The notes below the pieces were generated by a model that made no database searches, was not told the origin of the DNA, and saw only the letters and a list, made by a program, of their open reading frames with translations. Below, piece by piece: positions 17,761-26,632 of a stretch of DNA of 64,000 nucleotides. Made by a program: the position numbers and the translations under genes. Source of the stretch: Serratia marcescens subsp. marcescens ATCC 13880. GTDB lineage: Bacteria > Pseudomonadota > Gammaproteobacteria > Enterobacterales > Enterobacteriaceae. The stretch spans positions 4,154,001 to 4,218,000 of the forward strand of contig NZ_CP071238.1 of NCBI RefSeq assembly GCF_017299535.1, read 5' to 3'. The number at the start of each line of letters is the position of its first letter. Positions within the stretch are counted from its first letter, which is position 1.

Positions 17761-18747
17761 TCAGGCGAAACCGACGTCGGTTTCTTTGCGTTTCTTGTAG
17801 TGAGTGACGGTGATCGCCGCGACGATCACCAGACCGATCACCACGTTCATGAAGTAGCTGGACACGCCGATCAGGTTGAGGCCGTTTTTCAGCACGCCGA
17901 TCAGGAAGACGCCCATCAGCGTGCCGACCACGCTGCCCTTGCCGCCGTTCAGGCTGGCGCCGCCCAGTACCGCCGCCGCCAGCACGTCGAGCTCCCCGCC
18001 CACCAGCGCGTTGGGCACCACTTCCCCCATGCGATACACCTGCACCAGGCCGCCGATCGCCGCCATCGCGCCCAGATAGCCATAGGCGAACAGATGCAGC
18101 AGGCCGACGCGGATGCCGATGCGCCGCGCCGACTCCGCATCACCGCCCACGGCAAACAGCTGGCGCCCGAGGTGCGTTTTGTTCAGCAGCAGCCAGGTCA
18201 ACAGCGCCACCGCCAGCATCACCAGCGTCGGCAAACCGAGCTGATAGCTCTGTTCACCCAGTTGGAACGGCAGCACGCTGCGTGGCAACGTCCACCAGTC
18301 CGGCAATGCGTACAGGCTGCGGCCGTTGGTCAACCACATCAGCATGCCGAACAAAAACGCCTGCATGCTGATGGTGACAATGATCGAGACGATACGCAGG
18401 CAGTAGATCAGCAGCGCGTTGACCATGCCGAGCGCGGCGCCGAACGCCAACGCCAGCAAAATGCTGCCCGCCGGGCTGGCCAGGCCGTAGTGCGTCGCCA
18501 GCGTGGCGATCAGGTACTGCACCACCGAGGCGACCGCGGCGAAGGAGATATCGATGCCGCCGGTCACCAGCACCACAAACAGGCCGAGGGCGAATATGCC
18601 GCTCACCGCGTAGCTTTCGCTGAGATCGAGCAGGTTTTGCACCGTCAAAAACCGATCGCTAAGCAGTGAAAAGACGATGACCGTCAGCAGCAGTACCCAG
18701 GCCAGATAGCCTTCGTTGCCGCGCGGTTTCAAACTGAATCTACGCAT
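17761..18747 (-). CDS. ABC sugar transporter permease 1 (RbsC/AlsC family)
   Basis: 328-aa CUT2 permease with about nine helices. Typical motifs are VVLVTGGIDISFAAVAS near residue 65 and AAVLGGASLNGGKGSV near residue 250. The GTG/ATG region overlaps the ATPase stop by eight bases, showing translational coupling. Pairs with the second permease downstream. Confidence 0.9.
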   Translation of the reverse strand: MRRFSLKPRGNEGYLAWVLLLTVIVFSLLSDRFLTVQNLLDLSESYAVSGIFALGLFVVLVTGGIDISFAAVASVVQYLIATLATHYGLASPAGSILLALAFGAALGMVNALLIYCLRIVSIIVTISMQAFLFGMLMWLTNGRSLYALPDWWTLPRSVLPFQLGEQSYQLGLPTLVMLAVALLTWLLLNKTHLGRQLFAVGGDAESARRIGIRVGLLHLFAYGYLGAMAAIGGLVQVYRMGEVVPNALVGGELDVLAAAVLGGASLNGGKGSVVGTLMGVFLIGVLKNGLNLIGVSSYFMNVVIGLVIVAAITVTHYKKRKETDVGFA

Positions 18748-20257
18748 TGACCGCCTCCGCCAGCTGTTGCTGGCTCACCTGCCCCGGCAGGTATTCGCCG
18801 ATCACGCTGCCGCCGCTGAAGTGCAGCACCCGATCGCAGTTGTAATACACCTCCGGCACCTCGTCGGAGATCAGCAAAATGGCGATCCCCTCCTGCGCCA
18901 GCAGATGGATCAGTTGGTAGATGCTGGCCTTGGCGCCGACGTCGACGCCGACGGTCGGCGAATCGAGGATCAGGATCCGCGGCTGGGTCAGCACCCACTT
19001 GGCCAGCACGATCTTTTGCTGATTGCCGCCGGACAGCGTCGAAACCGCCTGATCCGGATCCGCCACCCGCACGCCGAGTTTGGCGATCCACTCCGCGACG
19101 ATGCGATTCTTGCGGTAGTCGTCGATCAGGCGAAAGCGCCCGCGCAGCTTATCGAGAATGGTCAGCACCGCGTTATCCGCCACCGACTGTTGCTGCACCA
19201 GCCCCAGCGTCAGGCGATCCTCCGAGACGTAGCCGATGCCGGCCTTGATCGCGTCCTCATGGCCGCGAAAGCGCACCGGTTTGCTGTCGAGATAAAGCTT
19301 GCCGCTGTCCGGCCGGGTCATGCCGAACAGGCTCAGCGCCAGCTCGGTGCGCCCGGAGCCGAGCAACCCGCACAGCCCGAGCACCTCCCCCTGATGCAGC
19401 CGGAAGCTCACATCCTGATACTGCCCGGCGCGGCTTAGGCGATCCGCCTCCAGCATCACCCGATCCTTATTCATGCTCGGTGACTTCAGGCGATAATCCA
19501 GCTTCAAGCCGGTCATCAGCTCGGTCAGACGATCGCCGGTGATCTCCGCCGCCGGCCAGGTGCCGACTTTGTTACCGTCGCGGATCACCGTGACGCGATC
19601 CGAGATCTCCAGCACTTCGTCCAGCCGGTGGCTGACGAACACCACGCAGATGCCCTGCGCTTTCAGATAGTCCACCGTACGCAGCAGCTGGTTGACTTCG
19701 GTGCGGGTCAGCGAGGCGGTCGGTTCATCCATGATCACCAGCCGCGCTTCCGCCACCAGCGCGCGGCAGATCGCCACCTGCTGGCGCTGGGCGATCGGCA
19801 GCTCCGCCACCCGTTTGTCGAGATCCAGATTAAAACTCAGCGCCTGCAGCAGGCGCTCGGCGGCGCGCCGCAGCCTGGCCGGGCGGTGCCAACCCAACAG
19901 CCCGCGCAGGTTGTGCTCAAAGGCGATGTTTTCCGCCACCGTCAGGTTGGGAAACAGCGACAGATCCTGATAGATCACCTGAATGCCGAAGGCGCGCGCC
20001 TGATCCGGCGACAGCCGGCCGAAGGTTTGCCCATCAAGGGTAATGCGGCTGCCATCATCCGGTTGATACACGCCGGCGATCGCCTTGATCAGCGTGCTCT
20101 TGCCGCAGCCATTGGTGCCGGCCAGGCAGTGCACCTCCCCCGGCATCAGCGCCAATGAAATATCGTTCAGCGCGCGCTGCCCGCCAAAGGTCATCGACAG
20201 CTGTTGCAGTTCGATAAGCGGCGCGCCCTGCATTGCCGTATTGCCGGAAATCGCCAT
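18740..20257 (-). CDS. ABC sugar transporter ATPase (RbsA family)
   Basis: 505-aa double-domain ATPase of a CUT2 importer. Domain 1 has Walker A GTNGCGKST and Walker B VIMDEPTASLT. Domain 2 has the usual degenerate Walker A (GLLGSGRTE) and signature LSGGNQQKIVLAKW, but Walker B reads LILDSPTVGVD: the normal catalytic Glu is Ser. ATG 20257 lies two bases after the binding-protein stop; an internal Met eight residues on is possible. Confidence 0.92.
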   Translation of the reverse strand: MAISGNTAMQGAPLIELQQLSMTFGGQRALNDISLALMPGEVHCLAGTNGCGKSTLIKAIAGVYQPDDGSRITLDGQTFGRLSPDQARAFGIQVIYQDLSLFPNLTVAENIAFEHNLRGLLGWHRPARLRRAAERLLQALSFNLDLDKRVAELPIAQRQQVAICRALVAEARLVIMDEPTASLTRTEVNQLLRTVDYLKAQGICVVFVSHRLDEVLEISDRVTVIRDGNKVGTWPAAEITGDRLTELMTGLKLDYRLKSPSMNKDRVMLEADRLSRAGQYQDVSFRLHQGEVLGLCGLLGSGRTELALSLFGMTRPDSGKLYLDSKPVRFRGHEDAIKAGIGYVSEDRLTLGLVQQQSVADNAVLTILDKLRGRFRLIDDYRKNRIVAEWIAKLGVRVADPDQAVSTLSGGNQQKIVLAKWVLTQPRILILDSPTVGVDVGAKASIYQLIHLLAQEGIAILLISDEVPEVYYNCDRVLHFSGGSVIGEYLPGQVSQQQLAEAVNA

Positions 20258-20259
20258 GA

Positions 20260-21243
20260 TTACAGCCCCATCTTCACCAGCTTCGGCAAGTTTTGCTTAT
20301 CCAGGCTTTCGGTGGCGTTGCCGAGAATGGTGTGCTGCTGCGCATCCACCTGCACCTTGCCCATGCCTTCGATGGTCATGCCATCGGTGATTTTTTCGCC
20401 CTTGTGCATCATGTCGGCGATGCGCACGAACACTTCGCCCGCCACCATCGGATTCCAGATATAACCGCCCTTGATGGCGCCGCGATTGACCAGCGAAGCG
20501 CCCTGCCCCGGGCTGAACGGCCCGATGACGCAGATATCGTTGCTTTTGCCGCGGTTGAGCACCGCACGCCCGGCGCCGATCGGCCCCTGCGAACCGAACG
20601 CCAGCACGCCTTTCAGATCGGGATACTTGGCCATCAGATCGTTGGTGGTGCGCACGCTGTCATCCAGCGATTCCCCCACGCCGAACTTGTCGCCCACCAG
20701 CTGCATGTTCGGGTAGTGCTGCTTCTGGTAGTTGATGGCCGAGTCCGACCAGGTGATGTGCAGCGGCACCGTCAGGCTGCCGACGTATACCGCGTACTTG
20801 CCCTGCTCTTTCATGCAGGCGGCCAGCGCTTTCATGTGGTTGACCCCGTGCTGCGAGGCGTCCACCAGCTCAAAATCCCAGTCGGCGTACTTCTGGCCGG
20901 GGGATTCGTGCACGATCACCTTGATGCCCGCTTCCTGCGCGCGCTTGAGCACCGGCTCCAGCACCCGGGCGTCGTTCGGCACCACGCCGATGATGTCCAC
21001 CTTCTGCGCGATCAGATCCTCGATGGCGCGCACCTGCAGCGCCGGATCCGCCGCCGTCGGCCCGACCATCCAGGCGTCGATGCCGCGTTTGGCGCTCTCG
21101 CTTTTGATGCCGGCCTCCATGGCGTTGAACCAGGGAATGCCGCCGATCTTCACCACCACGCCCATTTTCAGCTTGTCCGCCGCCTGCGCGGAGACCGACA
21201 GCAGCAGCGAGGCAAACAGACCGACCAGTACGGATTTTTTCAT
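20260..21243 (-). CDS. Periplasmic sugar-binding protein (ribose/AI-2 type)
   Basis: 327-aa substrate-binding protein with a signal peptide of about 21 residues ending AQA before ADKLKMG. It is a two-lobe Peripl_BP_4 fold; GIPWFNAMEAGIK and GPTAADPALQ line the expected sugar cleft. Similar in outline to LsrB and RhaS-type proteins, so the ligand cannot be read from sequence alone. Encoded after the DeoR regulator (48-base gap) and before its ATPase. Confidence 0.9.
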   Translation of the reverse strand: MKKSVLVGLFASLLLSVSAQAADKLKMGVVVKIGGIPWFNAMEAGIKSESAKRGIDAWMVGPTAADPALQVRAIEDLIAQKVDIIGVVPNDARVLEPVLKRAQEAGIKVIVHESPGQKYADWDFELVDASQHGVNHMKALAACMKEQGKYAVYVGSLTVPLHITWSDSAINYQKQHYPNMQLVGDKFGVGESLDDSVRTTNDLMAKYPDLKGVLAFGSQGPIGAGRAVLNRGKSNDICVIGPFSPGQGASLVNRGAIKGGYIWNPMVAGEVFVRIADMMHKGEKITDGMTIEGMGKVQVDAQQHTILGNATESLDKQNLPKLVKMGL

Positions 21244-21291
21244 TGTTCTCTCTCCACAAGTGTTGGCTGTAATAAAGGGTTTTCGTTGTTG

Positions 21292-22110
21292 TTATCGCGC
21301 CGCCCTTTTCGCGGCGGGTGAAACTTCAATCACGTCGACGTTGTTCCAGGCCAGTTCCTGACGAAATTCGTCGTCGCCAAGCCTGTCGGTGATCAGCGTG
21401 TCTATTTCCCGGTAATGGCAAATGCGGGCGAACGAGCGGCGGCCGAACTTGTTGCTGTCCACCAGCAGGAACTTGCGCTCCGAGGCCAGCAGCATCTGTT
21501 GCTTCAACCGCGCATGGTGCTCGTTGCTCTCGCGGATGCCGCCGTCCTGGCAAATGCCGTGGCAGGAGAAGAACAGCTTGTTGATCACGAACTCTTTCAG
21601 CATCTGCTCCGCCAGCACGCCGATAAAATCCTCGTACTTGGCGGAATACTCGCCCCCCAGGCCGATGGTGCGCACGTTGGCCTTGCAGGCCAGCGTCTGG
21701 ATGATGTGCAGCGAGTTGGTCAGCACCACCAGCGAGATATCCGGCAGCTGGCGCGCCAAAAACCAGCTGGTGGAGCTGCTGTCCAGCAGCAGGCAATCCC
21801 CCGGCGCGATAAACTCCAGCGCGCGTTTGGCGATGCGCGTCTTCTGCTCCGGCGCCTCGTTGCTGCGCTGGCGGAAAGATTCCCCCTGGTCTATCTCGGC
21901 GGGCACATAGGTTTTCTCCGCCGCCGGCGGCTCGACGAATACCGCGCCGCCGTGGCTGCGCAGCAGCAGGCCGCGCCGTTCAAGCAGGGCCAGATCACGC
22001 CGCGCCGTCTCGATAGAGATCTGGCACAGCTGCGCCACCTCCTGCACCATCACGCGGCCGCGCTGGCTCAAGACTTCGGTAATAAAGCGATGACGTTCTA
22101 CAGGCAGCAT
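21292..22110 (-). CDS. DeoR-family transcriptional regulator
   Basis: 272-aa DeoR-type repressor: N-terminal helix-turn-helix (about 6-60, with VQEVAQLCQISIETARRDL) and a C-terminal phosphosugar-sensing DeoRC domain. ATG 22110 has GAGGAG nine bases upstream; GTG 22128 is an alternative six codons earlier. It is the promoter-proximal gene of the sugar operon, so it likely controls its own transcript in response to a sugar phosphate made by the downstream kinases. Confidence 0.9.
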   Translation of the reverse strand: MLPVERHRFITEVLSQRGRVMVQEVAQLCQISIETARRDLALLERRGLLLRSHGGAVFVEPPAAEKTYVPAEIDQGESFRQRSNEAPEQKTRIAKRALEFIAPGDCLLLDSSSTSWFLARQLPDISLVVLTNSLHIIQTLACKANVRTIGLGGEYSAKYEDFIGVLAEQMLKEFVINKLFFSCHGICQDGGIRESNEHHARLKQQMLLASERKFLLVDSNKFGRRSFARICHYREIDTLITDRLGDDEFRQELAWNNVDVIEVSPAAKRAAR

Positions 22111-22193
22111 GTTTCTTTTCTCCTCCACGACGATGATTACGATATCGATTTGCCGCGCCGCGTTTTGCGCGCAGACGCAAAGCGCATCGCCCC

Positions 22194-22212
22194 GCGATCG
22201 GGCAACGATCGC
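22194..22212. promoter_or_regulatory. Candidate operator before the DeoR-led operon
   Basis: Perfect inverted repeat GCGATCG-ggcaa-CGATCGC, 84 bases before the DeoR start, with a TTGACA hexamer on the minus strand at 22229-22224. No good -10 fits that hexamer. The palindrome is the best operator candidate in the 311-base gap 22111-22421, which otherwise holds only repeat R1 and a terminator. Confidence 0.4.
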
Positions 22213-22319
22213 GCTGTGATAGTTGTCAAAAAAATCGGGAAGAAAATGAAATGAATAATTACGAAAGTGTGGAGTAACAGACAGTTATGATGCGCGACCA
22301 TCTGAGGCAGACTGGCGAG

Positions 22320-22391
22320 AAACGGTAAACGGTCACAATTCCACGTTCCGCAGCATGACCGTTAATGACCGTTTGTGTGGTTTTGACCGAA
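22320..22391 (+). repeat. Left copy (R1) of an imperfect direct repeat flanking the amidase cassette
   Basis: Starts with a 16-base block AAACGGTAAACGGTCA that is identical at 27379. Then comes a related stretch ending in TGACCGTT and GTTTTGAC. R1 has an extra AATGACCGTT compared with the right copy. A further shared AGTTATGATG lies about 37 bases upstream of each copy. Both copies are in the same orientation, just outside the two ends of the GntR-to-MFS cassette. Confidence 0.75.
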
Positions 22392-22417
22392 CGCCGGGCC
22401 CAAAGTAGCCCGGCGTT
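22390..22417 (-). terminator. Terminator-like hairpin after the MHS transporter gene
   Basis: Ten-base-pair stem AACGCCGGGC / GCCCGGCGTT with an eight-base loop, five bases after the transporter stop on the minus strand. The stem is very stable, but no T run follows. Confidence 0.6.
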
Positions 22418-22421
22418 CTAT

Positions 22422-23747
22422 TTACAGCGGCTTATGCGCCGTTTCCCGCGCCGCCCATACCGCCCAAAGCGTGATAAGCAGAGCCAACGCGACATAGGCG
22501 GAAATCGCCAGCGTGCTGTCGTAAGATTTAAACAAAGAAGTGATGATCAGCGGGGCAAAGCCGCCACCGATAATCCCCGCCAAGGTATAGGCTAACGAAG
22601 ATCCGGCATAACGCACCCGTGTCGGGAACTGTTCCGTGATGAATGCCGCCTGTGGCCCATACATCGCCGCATGGATCAACAGCCCAATCACCACAGCCAT
22701 GCAGATCAACACCGGTTGACTGCTGTCGAGCAGGACGAAGAACGCAAACGCCCACACTATCGCCGCCAATGCACCGCCGATATACACCGGACGACGGCCG
22801 AAGCGATCCGACAACGCGCCGAACAGCGGTACTGCGACGGCGTTGCCTATCGCCCCCAGCATGGTGGCGCCCAGCGCCAGAGGGCGCGGCAGATTCAGCA
22901 CGGTGGTGACGTAGGTCAACGTGAACACGACCACCAACGCATAGAGCACGTCAGAGCCGATTCGCGATCCGCCGGCGATCAGCAGTGGACGCATGTGCTG
23001 CGTGAAGACTTCGCGGATCGGCGACTGCGTAACATCTTTCGACGCCTCCAGCTGTAAAAATGCCGGCGTCTCACCCACACCCCGGCGCAGCCACAAACCG
23101 AAGATGACCAGCACCAGACTCAGCAGGAACGGGATCCGCCAGCCCCATTGCTGGAAATCGTCCGCCGACATCGCCAACGTCACCAGCGTAATGAGGCCTG
23201 TGCCGATCAACGAACCGCAGGACGGCCCTACCTGAGCAAAGGACGCGTTGCGCCCGCGCTGATGCGGCTTGCCGTGTTCCATCGACAACAGTACCGCACC
23301 CGCCCATTCTCCGCCCAGCGCAATGCCCTGAATAAAGCGCAGCGTCACCAGCAGCAGCGGGCTCCAAATCCCCCAGTTGGCGTAGCCGGGCAGCAATCCC
23401 ATCAGCGCCGTGGTCACGCCCATGATCACCAGCGTGGTGACCAGTACAAAGCGCCGTCCCAACACATCGCCAAGGTGGCCGAATACGATGCCACCGATCG
23501 GCCGGGAAACATAACCCACCGCATAAGTGGAGAAAGCCAGGATCGTGCCCACCAGAGGATCGAACGATGGGAAGAATACATGGTTGAAAATCAACGCGGC
23601 CATGATGTTGTAGACGGTGAAATCGTACCATTCCAGCGCCGTGCCGATCGAGCTGGCCGCCGCCAGTTTGCCGGTATTGGGCGGTGCGGCGGCGCTTTCT
23701 GCGGCCGGTGCGGCAGCCTGTGCCGTTTCAGTGGTGTATGCATTCAT
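22422..23747 (-). CDS. MFS transporter, metabolite:H+ symporter (MHS) type
   Basis: 441-aa twelve-helix major-facilitator protein. After a 30-residue Ala-rich N-terminus come ASSIGTALEWYDF (MHS hallmark), GHLGDVLGRR (loop 2-3 signature) and ALSDRFGRRP in the second half. MHS members carry organic acids and zwitterions such as shikimate, proline/betaine or alpha-ketoglutarate. It is the last gene of the leftward cassette and overlaps the preceding gene by four bases, so it probably imports the compound that the amidase cleaves. Confidence 0.88.
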   Translation of the reverse strand: MNAYTTETAQAAAPAAESAAAPPNTGKLAAASSIGTALEWYDFTVYNIMAALIFNHVFFPSFDPLVGTILAFSTYAVGYVSRPIGGIVFGHLGDVLGRRFVLVTTLVIMGVTTALMGLLPGYANWGIWSPLLLVTLRFIQGIALGGEWAGAVLLSMEHGKPHQRGRNASFAQVGPSCGSLIGTGLITLVTLAMSADDFQQWGWRIPFLLSLVLVIFGLWLRRGVGETPAFLQLEASKDVTQSPIREVFTQHMRPLLIAGGSRIGSDVLYALVVVFTLTYVTTVLNLPRPLALGATMLGAIGNAVAVPLFGALSDRFGRRPVYIGGALAAIVWAFAFFVLLDSSQPVLICMAVVIGLLIHAAMYGPQAAFITEQFPTRVRYAGSSLAYTLAGIIGGGFAPLIITSLFKSYDSTLAISAYVALALLITLWAVWAARETAHKPL

Positions 23748-24397
23748 GATGTCAGCTCCTGTGCGGTCAGTTGCCAGCCAAGGGCATAATGCCAGGCATC
23801 GGCGGCGGGCATGTTCAGCGCTTCAGCGGCCTGCTCGCTTAAACGCAGGCCGGCTTCGGCGTCGCTGCTTTCGATCAATAGCATCGGCAACATTCGGCGG
23901 TTTTCTCGCGATTCTTTCGGCAGCGGGGAACTGAGTTCGGCATCCGGCGTCAACAGGCTGCTGCGCACGAATCCGGGCTGTTCAGCCAGTTGCGCGCCCA
24001 ATTGCAAGACGCGGGCATGCAGCGCTTCCGATGCCGCCGACGGCAGCACAAAGATACAGAGATGACTGCCGCACCCTTGGCCAGTGACCGCCTCCACCGC
24101 ACACACTCTGCGCATTGGATCACGCATTTTCTCCAGGCTCGCCACCGACCATGGCGTTTGGTGTTGAAACGCGGCGCGATAGGCTTCGGAGGTAAAACTG
24201 GCCAACGATTCGGTTTTATACAACCCCAAATATTGACGCCCCCCCTGCAATGCCCGATAGCGGGTGCCGGATAAAAAGCCGGGCACCCGCACTCGCTCCT
24301 CCACATGTTCGCGGTCATACCAGCGATTGAAATCCGCATCATCCTGCGTGGCGACATCCGTCGCGACAAACAGCATTCCGTTCTGGGAATCGTTCAT
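23744..24397 (-). CDS. EthD-like dimeric alpha/beta-barrel protein, unknown function
   Basis: 217-aa protein not assigned to a named family. The N-terminal half has NRWYDREHVEERVRVPGFLSG-like residues, here quoted only as WYDREHVEERVRVPGF, typical of EthD/ABM ferredoxin-like barrels. A second, weaker repeat of the fold may begin near residue 110 (CIFVLPSAASEALHARV). Such proteins often act as small decarboxylases, isomerases or mono-oxygenases. ATG 24397 follows AGGAGA at seven bases. Its place between amidase and transporter points to a catabolic step. Confidence 0.6.
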   Translation of the reverse strand: MNDSQNGMLFVATDVATQDDADFNRWYDREHVEERVRVPGFLSGTRYRALQGGRQYLGLYKTESLASFTSEAYRAAFQHQTPWSVASLEKMRDPMRRVCAVEAVTGQGCGSHLCIFVLPSAASEALHARVLQLGAQLAEQPGFVRSSLLTPDAELSSPLPKESRENRRMLPMLLIESSDAEAGLRLSEQAAEALNMPAADAWHYALGWQLTAQELTS

Positions 24398-24446
24398 GGA
24401 TATTCTCCTGGTCATCTCAAAAGGCAGGCCTGCGCCCACCGGAAAA

Positions 24447-25793
24447 TCACGCGTCGGCGAGGCAGCGTTCGATCGCCAGCGCCCACCCCAACAACGCCTC
24501 ATCACGCATCGGCAACCCAGCCAGCATCAGTCCGACCGGCGCCTCTCCTGGCTGTTGGCAAGGCAAGGACAACGCGCAACCGTCGAGGAAATTGATGATC
24601 GCGGGATTGCGCAGCATCAGTCCGTTGCAACGGAAGTAGGCATCATCCGCCGCCAGCTCGCCGATAGTTGGCGCAATCATCGGCACGGTCGGCATCAGCA
24701 AAGCGTCAAAACTCTGCAGCTCCGCCGTAACTCGCCGCTGCCAGCCGGCGCGTTGTCGCTGCAACAGCTGCAGCTCGGCGTCGCCCAAGGATGCGCCGCG
24801 GCGAATGCGCGACAGCACCCTTGGGTCATAACCATCGGCCCGTTCAGCGATCAACGCTTGATGCCAGCGCCAGGACTCCAGCGCGGTGAAACCGCCGTCG
24901 GCATTGATCGCCGCCAGCTCGGCGAACGCCGTGGCGGGGATAAATTCAATACGTGCGCCTGCCTGACTCAGGCATTGCAGGCTGCGCTGGAACGCCCCGG
25001 CGACTTCCGGCTGCAGTTCATCCAGCACCACCGCTTGCGGCACGGCAAAATGCGCCTGCGCCAACGTTTTTTGCGGCACCCGCAGCGGACAGTCGGCAAT
25101 CAGTGCATCCAGCGCAATACAGCTGGCGACGTCATGAGCGATCACGCCGATCGAATCCAGCGAAGGCGACAGCGGCAGTAAGCCGGCGTCATTGATGCGC
25201 CGTGCAGTGGGTTTATAACCGGTCAACCCGCACAGCGCGGCGGGAATGCGTACCGACCCGCCGGTATCGCTGCCAATCGCGCCCAGGCACATGCCGTCGG
25301 CCACCGCCACCGCCGCACCGGAAGAGGAGCCGCCGGGAATGCGCGCCGCCTGGCGCTCCCAAGGATTGGCCGGCGTCCCGTAATGCGGATTGATGCCCAG
25401 ACCGGAATAGGCGAACTCCGTCATCGTCGTTTTGCCAACCACCACCGCGCCGGCTTGCAACAGCCGTTCCACTACCGCAGCGTGTTTTTCAGCGGCTGGC
25501 GCGTCCGCTAATACGCGCGAACCGGCCGTAGTCACCTCACCGGCCACGTCAAACAGATCCTTGACCGAGATCGGCACGCCATCCAGCGCCGACAGAGGCG
25601 AGCCGGCGGCGCGTCGCCGATCGGAGGCCTGCGCTTGCCGTTGCGCCCACTCGGTGTAGGTTCGCGTAAATGCGCGCCCCCCCTCTCCCCGCTCATCGAC
25701 GATCTGCGCCAAAGCGGCGGCGGTGAGTTGCACTGCGGTGAGCTCACCGCTAGCCAGCCCGGCGGTGGCCTGCATCAAAGTCAGCTTTTTCAT
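24447..25793 (-). CDS. Amidase signature (AS) family hydrolase
   Basis: 448-aa amidase. The catalytic Ser-cisSer-Lys triad is visible: Lys in GVPISVKDLFD (about residue 77), the glycine-serine loop GGSSSGAAVAVADG and the nucleophile in GSDTGGSVRIP. Length and motifs fit AtzF/GatA-like amidases, but there is no GatB or GatC nearby, so it is a stand-alone hydrolase of an unknown amide. Its ATG shares bases with the upstream stop (TAATG). Confidence 0.9.
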   Translation of the reverse strand: MKKLTLMQATAGLASGELTAVQLTAAALAQIVDERGEGGRAFTRTYTEWAQRQAQASDRRRAAGSPLSALDGVPISVKDLFDVAGEVTTAGSRVLADAPAAEKHAAVVERLLQAGAVVVGKTTMTEFAYSGLGINPHYGTPANPWERQAARIPGGSSSGAAVAVADGMCLGAIGSDTGGSVRIPAALCGLTGYKPTARRINDAGLLPLSPSLDSIGVIAHDVASCIALDALIADCPLRVPQKTLAQAHFAVPQAVVLDELQPEVAGAFQRSLQCLSQAGARIEFIPATAFAELAAINADGGFTALESWRWHQALIAERADGYDPRVLSRIRRGASLGDAELQLLQRQRAGWQRRVTAELQSFDALLMPTVPMIAPTIGELAADDAYFRCNGLMLRNPAIINFLDGCALSLPCQQPGEAPVGLMLAGLPMRDEALLGWALAIERCLADA

Positions 25794-26506
25794 TACGCCA
25801 CCACCGGCAGTTCGATGCTGCGGTAGCGATGACTGATGGTTCGCCCAAGCACGTCGTCCACCAGTTCCATGCGAAACTCGCCAGCCGGCCGAATGCCGCC
25901 GATCGCCGCCACCGTGCCGCAAGTCATCGCCAACCCGTCGGGCGTTTGCGGCTGCGCCAGCCCGCACTCCGGCGGCTGCATACCGGTGAAGTAACGTTCC
26001 AGCAAATCACCGGGCGTACGCAACGCGGCAAGGCAGCCCTGTTGATACAATCGCCATTCGCCCTCTTCTCTGATCCACGAACGCAAGATCAAACTGTCCC
26101 AATGTTCCAACACCTCCTGCAGCGGCCAGGCGGCTCGCGCCACCGGTTTAACGCAAATCTGTTTCGACAGCGCCACACTGTGCGCTTCGAGTTGACGATC
26201 GGTGTGATCGGACGCCAATGACACGAACAGTTCGCCGCGGTGGGCAAAAATCAGCGGCTCCACTTCGCCGGACGTCGCGTTGCCAATGACTTCAATGGTC
26301 TCTTGCTGGCTCAACTGATTGGCGGCAACGCGGTAAAACAGGGGGATTGCACTGGGCTGGGGCACGCCCAGCTCGGCCAATTCACGAATATGGTGCAAGA
26401 TCGCCTCGCGATCGCGTCCGGTCCAACCGGCGATCACCAGATGATCAATCTCAACATTCAACGTCGCCGCGCCGCAGGATTCAGGTAAAGTGAAGGTCAG
26501 TCTCAT
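25793..26506 (-). CDS. DUF2848-family protein (fumarylacetoacetate-hydrolase-like)
   Basis: 237-aa protein whose N-terminal WTGRDREAILHHIRELAELG and PSAIPLFYRVAANQL stretches match DUF2848 (PF11010). The family resembles fumarylacetoacetate hydrolases and is often next to amidases and organic-acid transporters, which is what is seen here. Reaction unknown. First gene of the leftward cassette, divergent from the GntR regulator, with one-base overlap into the amidase. Confidence 0.82.
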   Translation of the reverse strand: MRLTFTLPESCGAATLNVEIDHLVIAGWTGRDREAILHHIRELAELGVPQPSAIPLFYRVAANQLSQQETIEVIGNATSGEVEPLIFAHRGELFVSLASDHTDRQLEAHSVALSKQICVKPVARAAWPLQEVLEHWDSLILRSWIREEGEWRLYQQGCLAALRTPGDLLERYFTGMQPPECGLAQPQTPDGLAMTCGTVAAIGGIRPAGEFRMELVDDVLGRTISHRYRSIELPVVA

Positions 26507-26535
26507 GGCAGTTTCGCTCCTTTTGTTAAAACACT

Positions 26536-26547
26536 GTGAAATTTCAC
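26536..26547. promoter_or_regulatory. Perfect palindrome between gntR and the catabolic operon
   Basis: GTGAAATTTCAC, a perfect 12-base inverted repeat 30 bases before the DUF2848 start and 86 bases before the GntR start. It is the best operator candidate for the divergent regulator. Confidence 0.5.
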
Positions 26548-26632
26548 TATATCTTTAGTTACCAAATAAGCGATTTCCATGCCATGTTTTTGTGTACTAT
26601 GTCTAAAAACTTTCTTCTTGCAGGAGCAAAAC

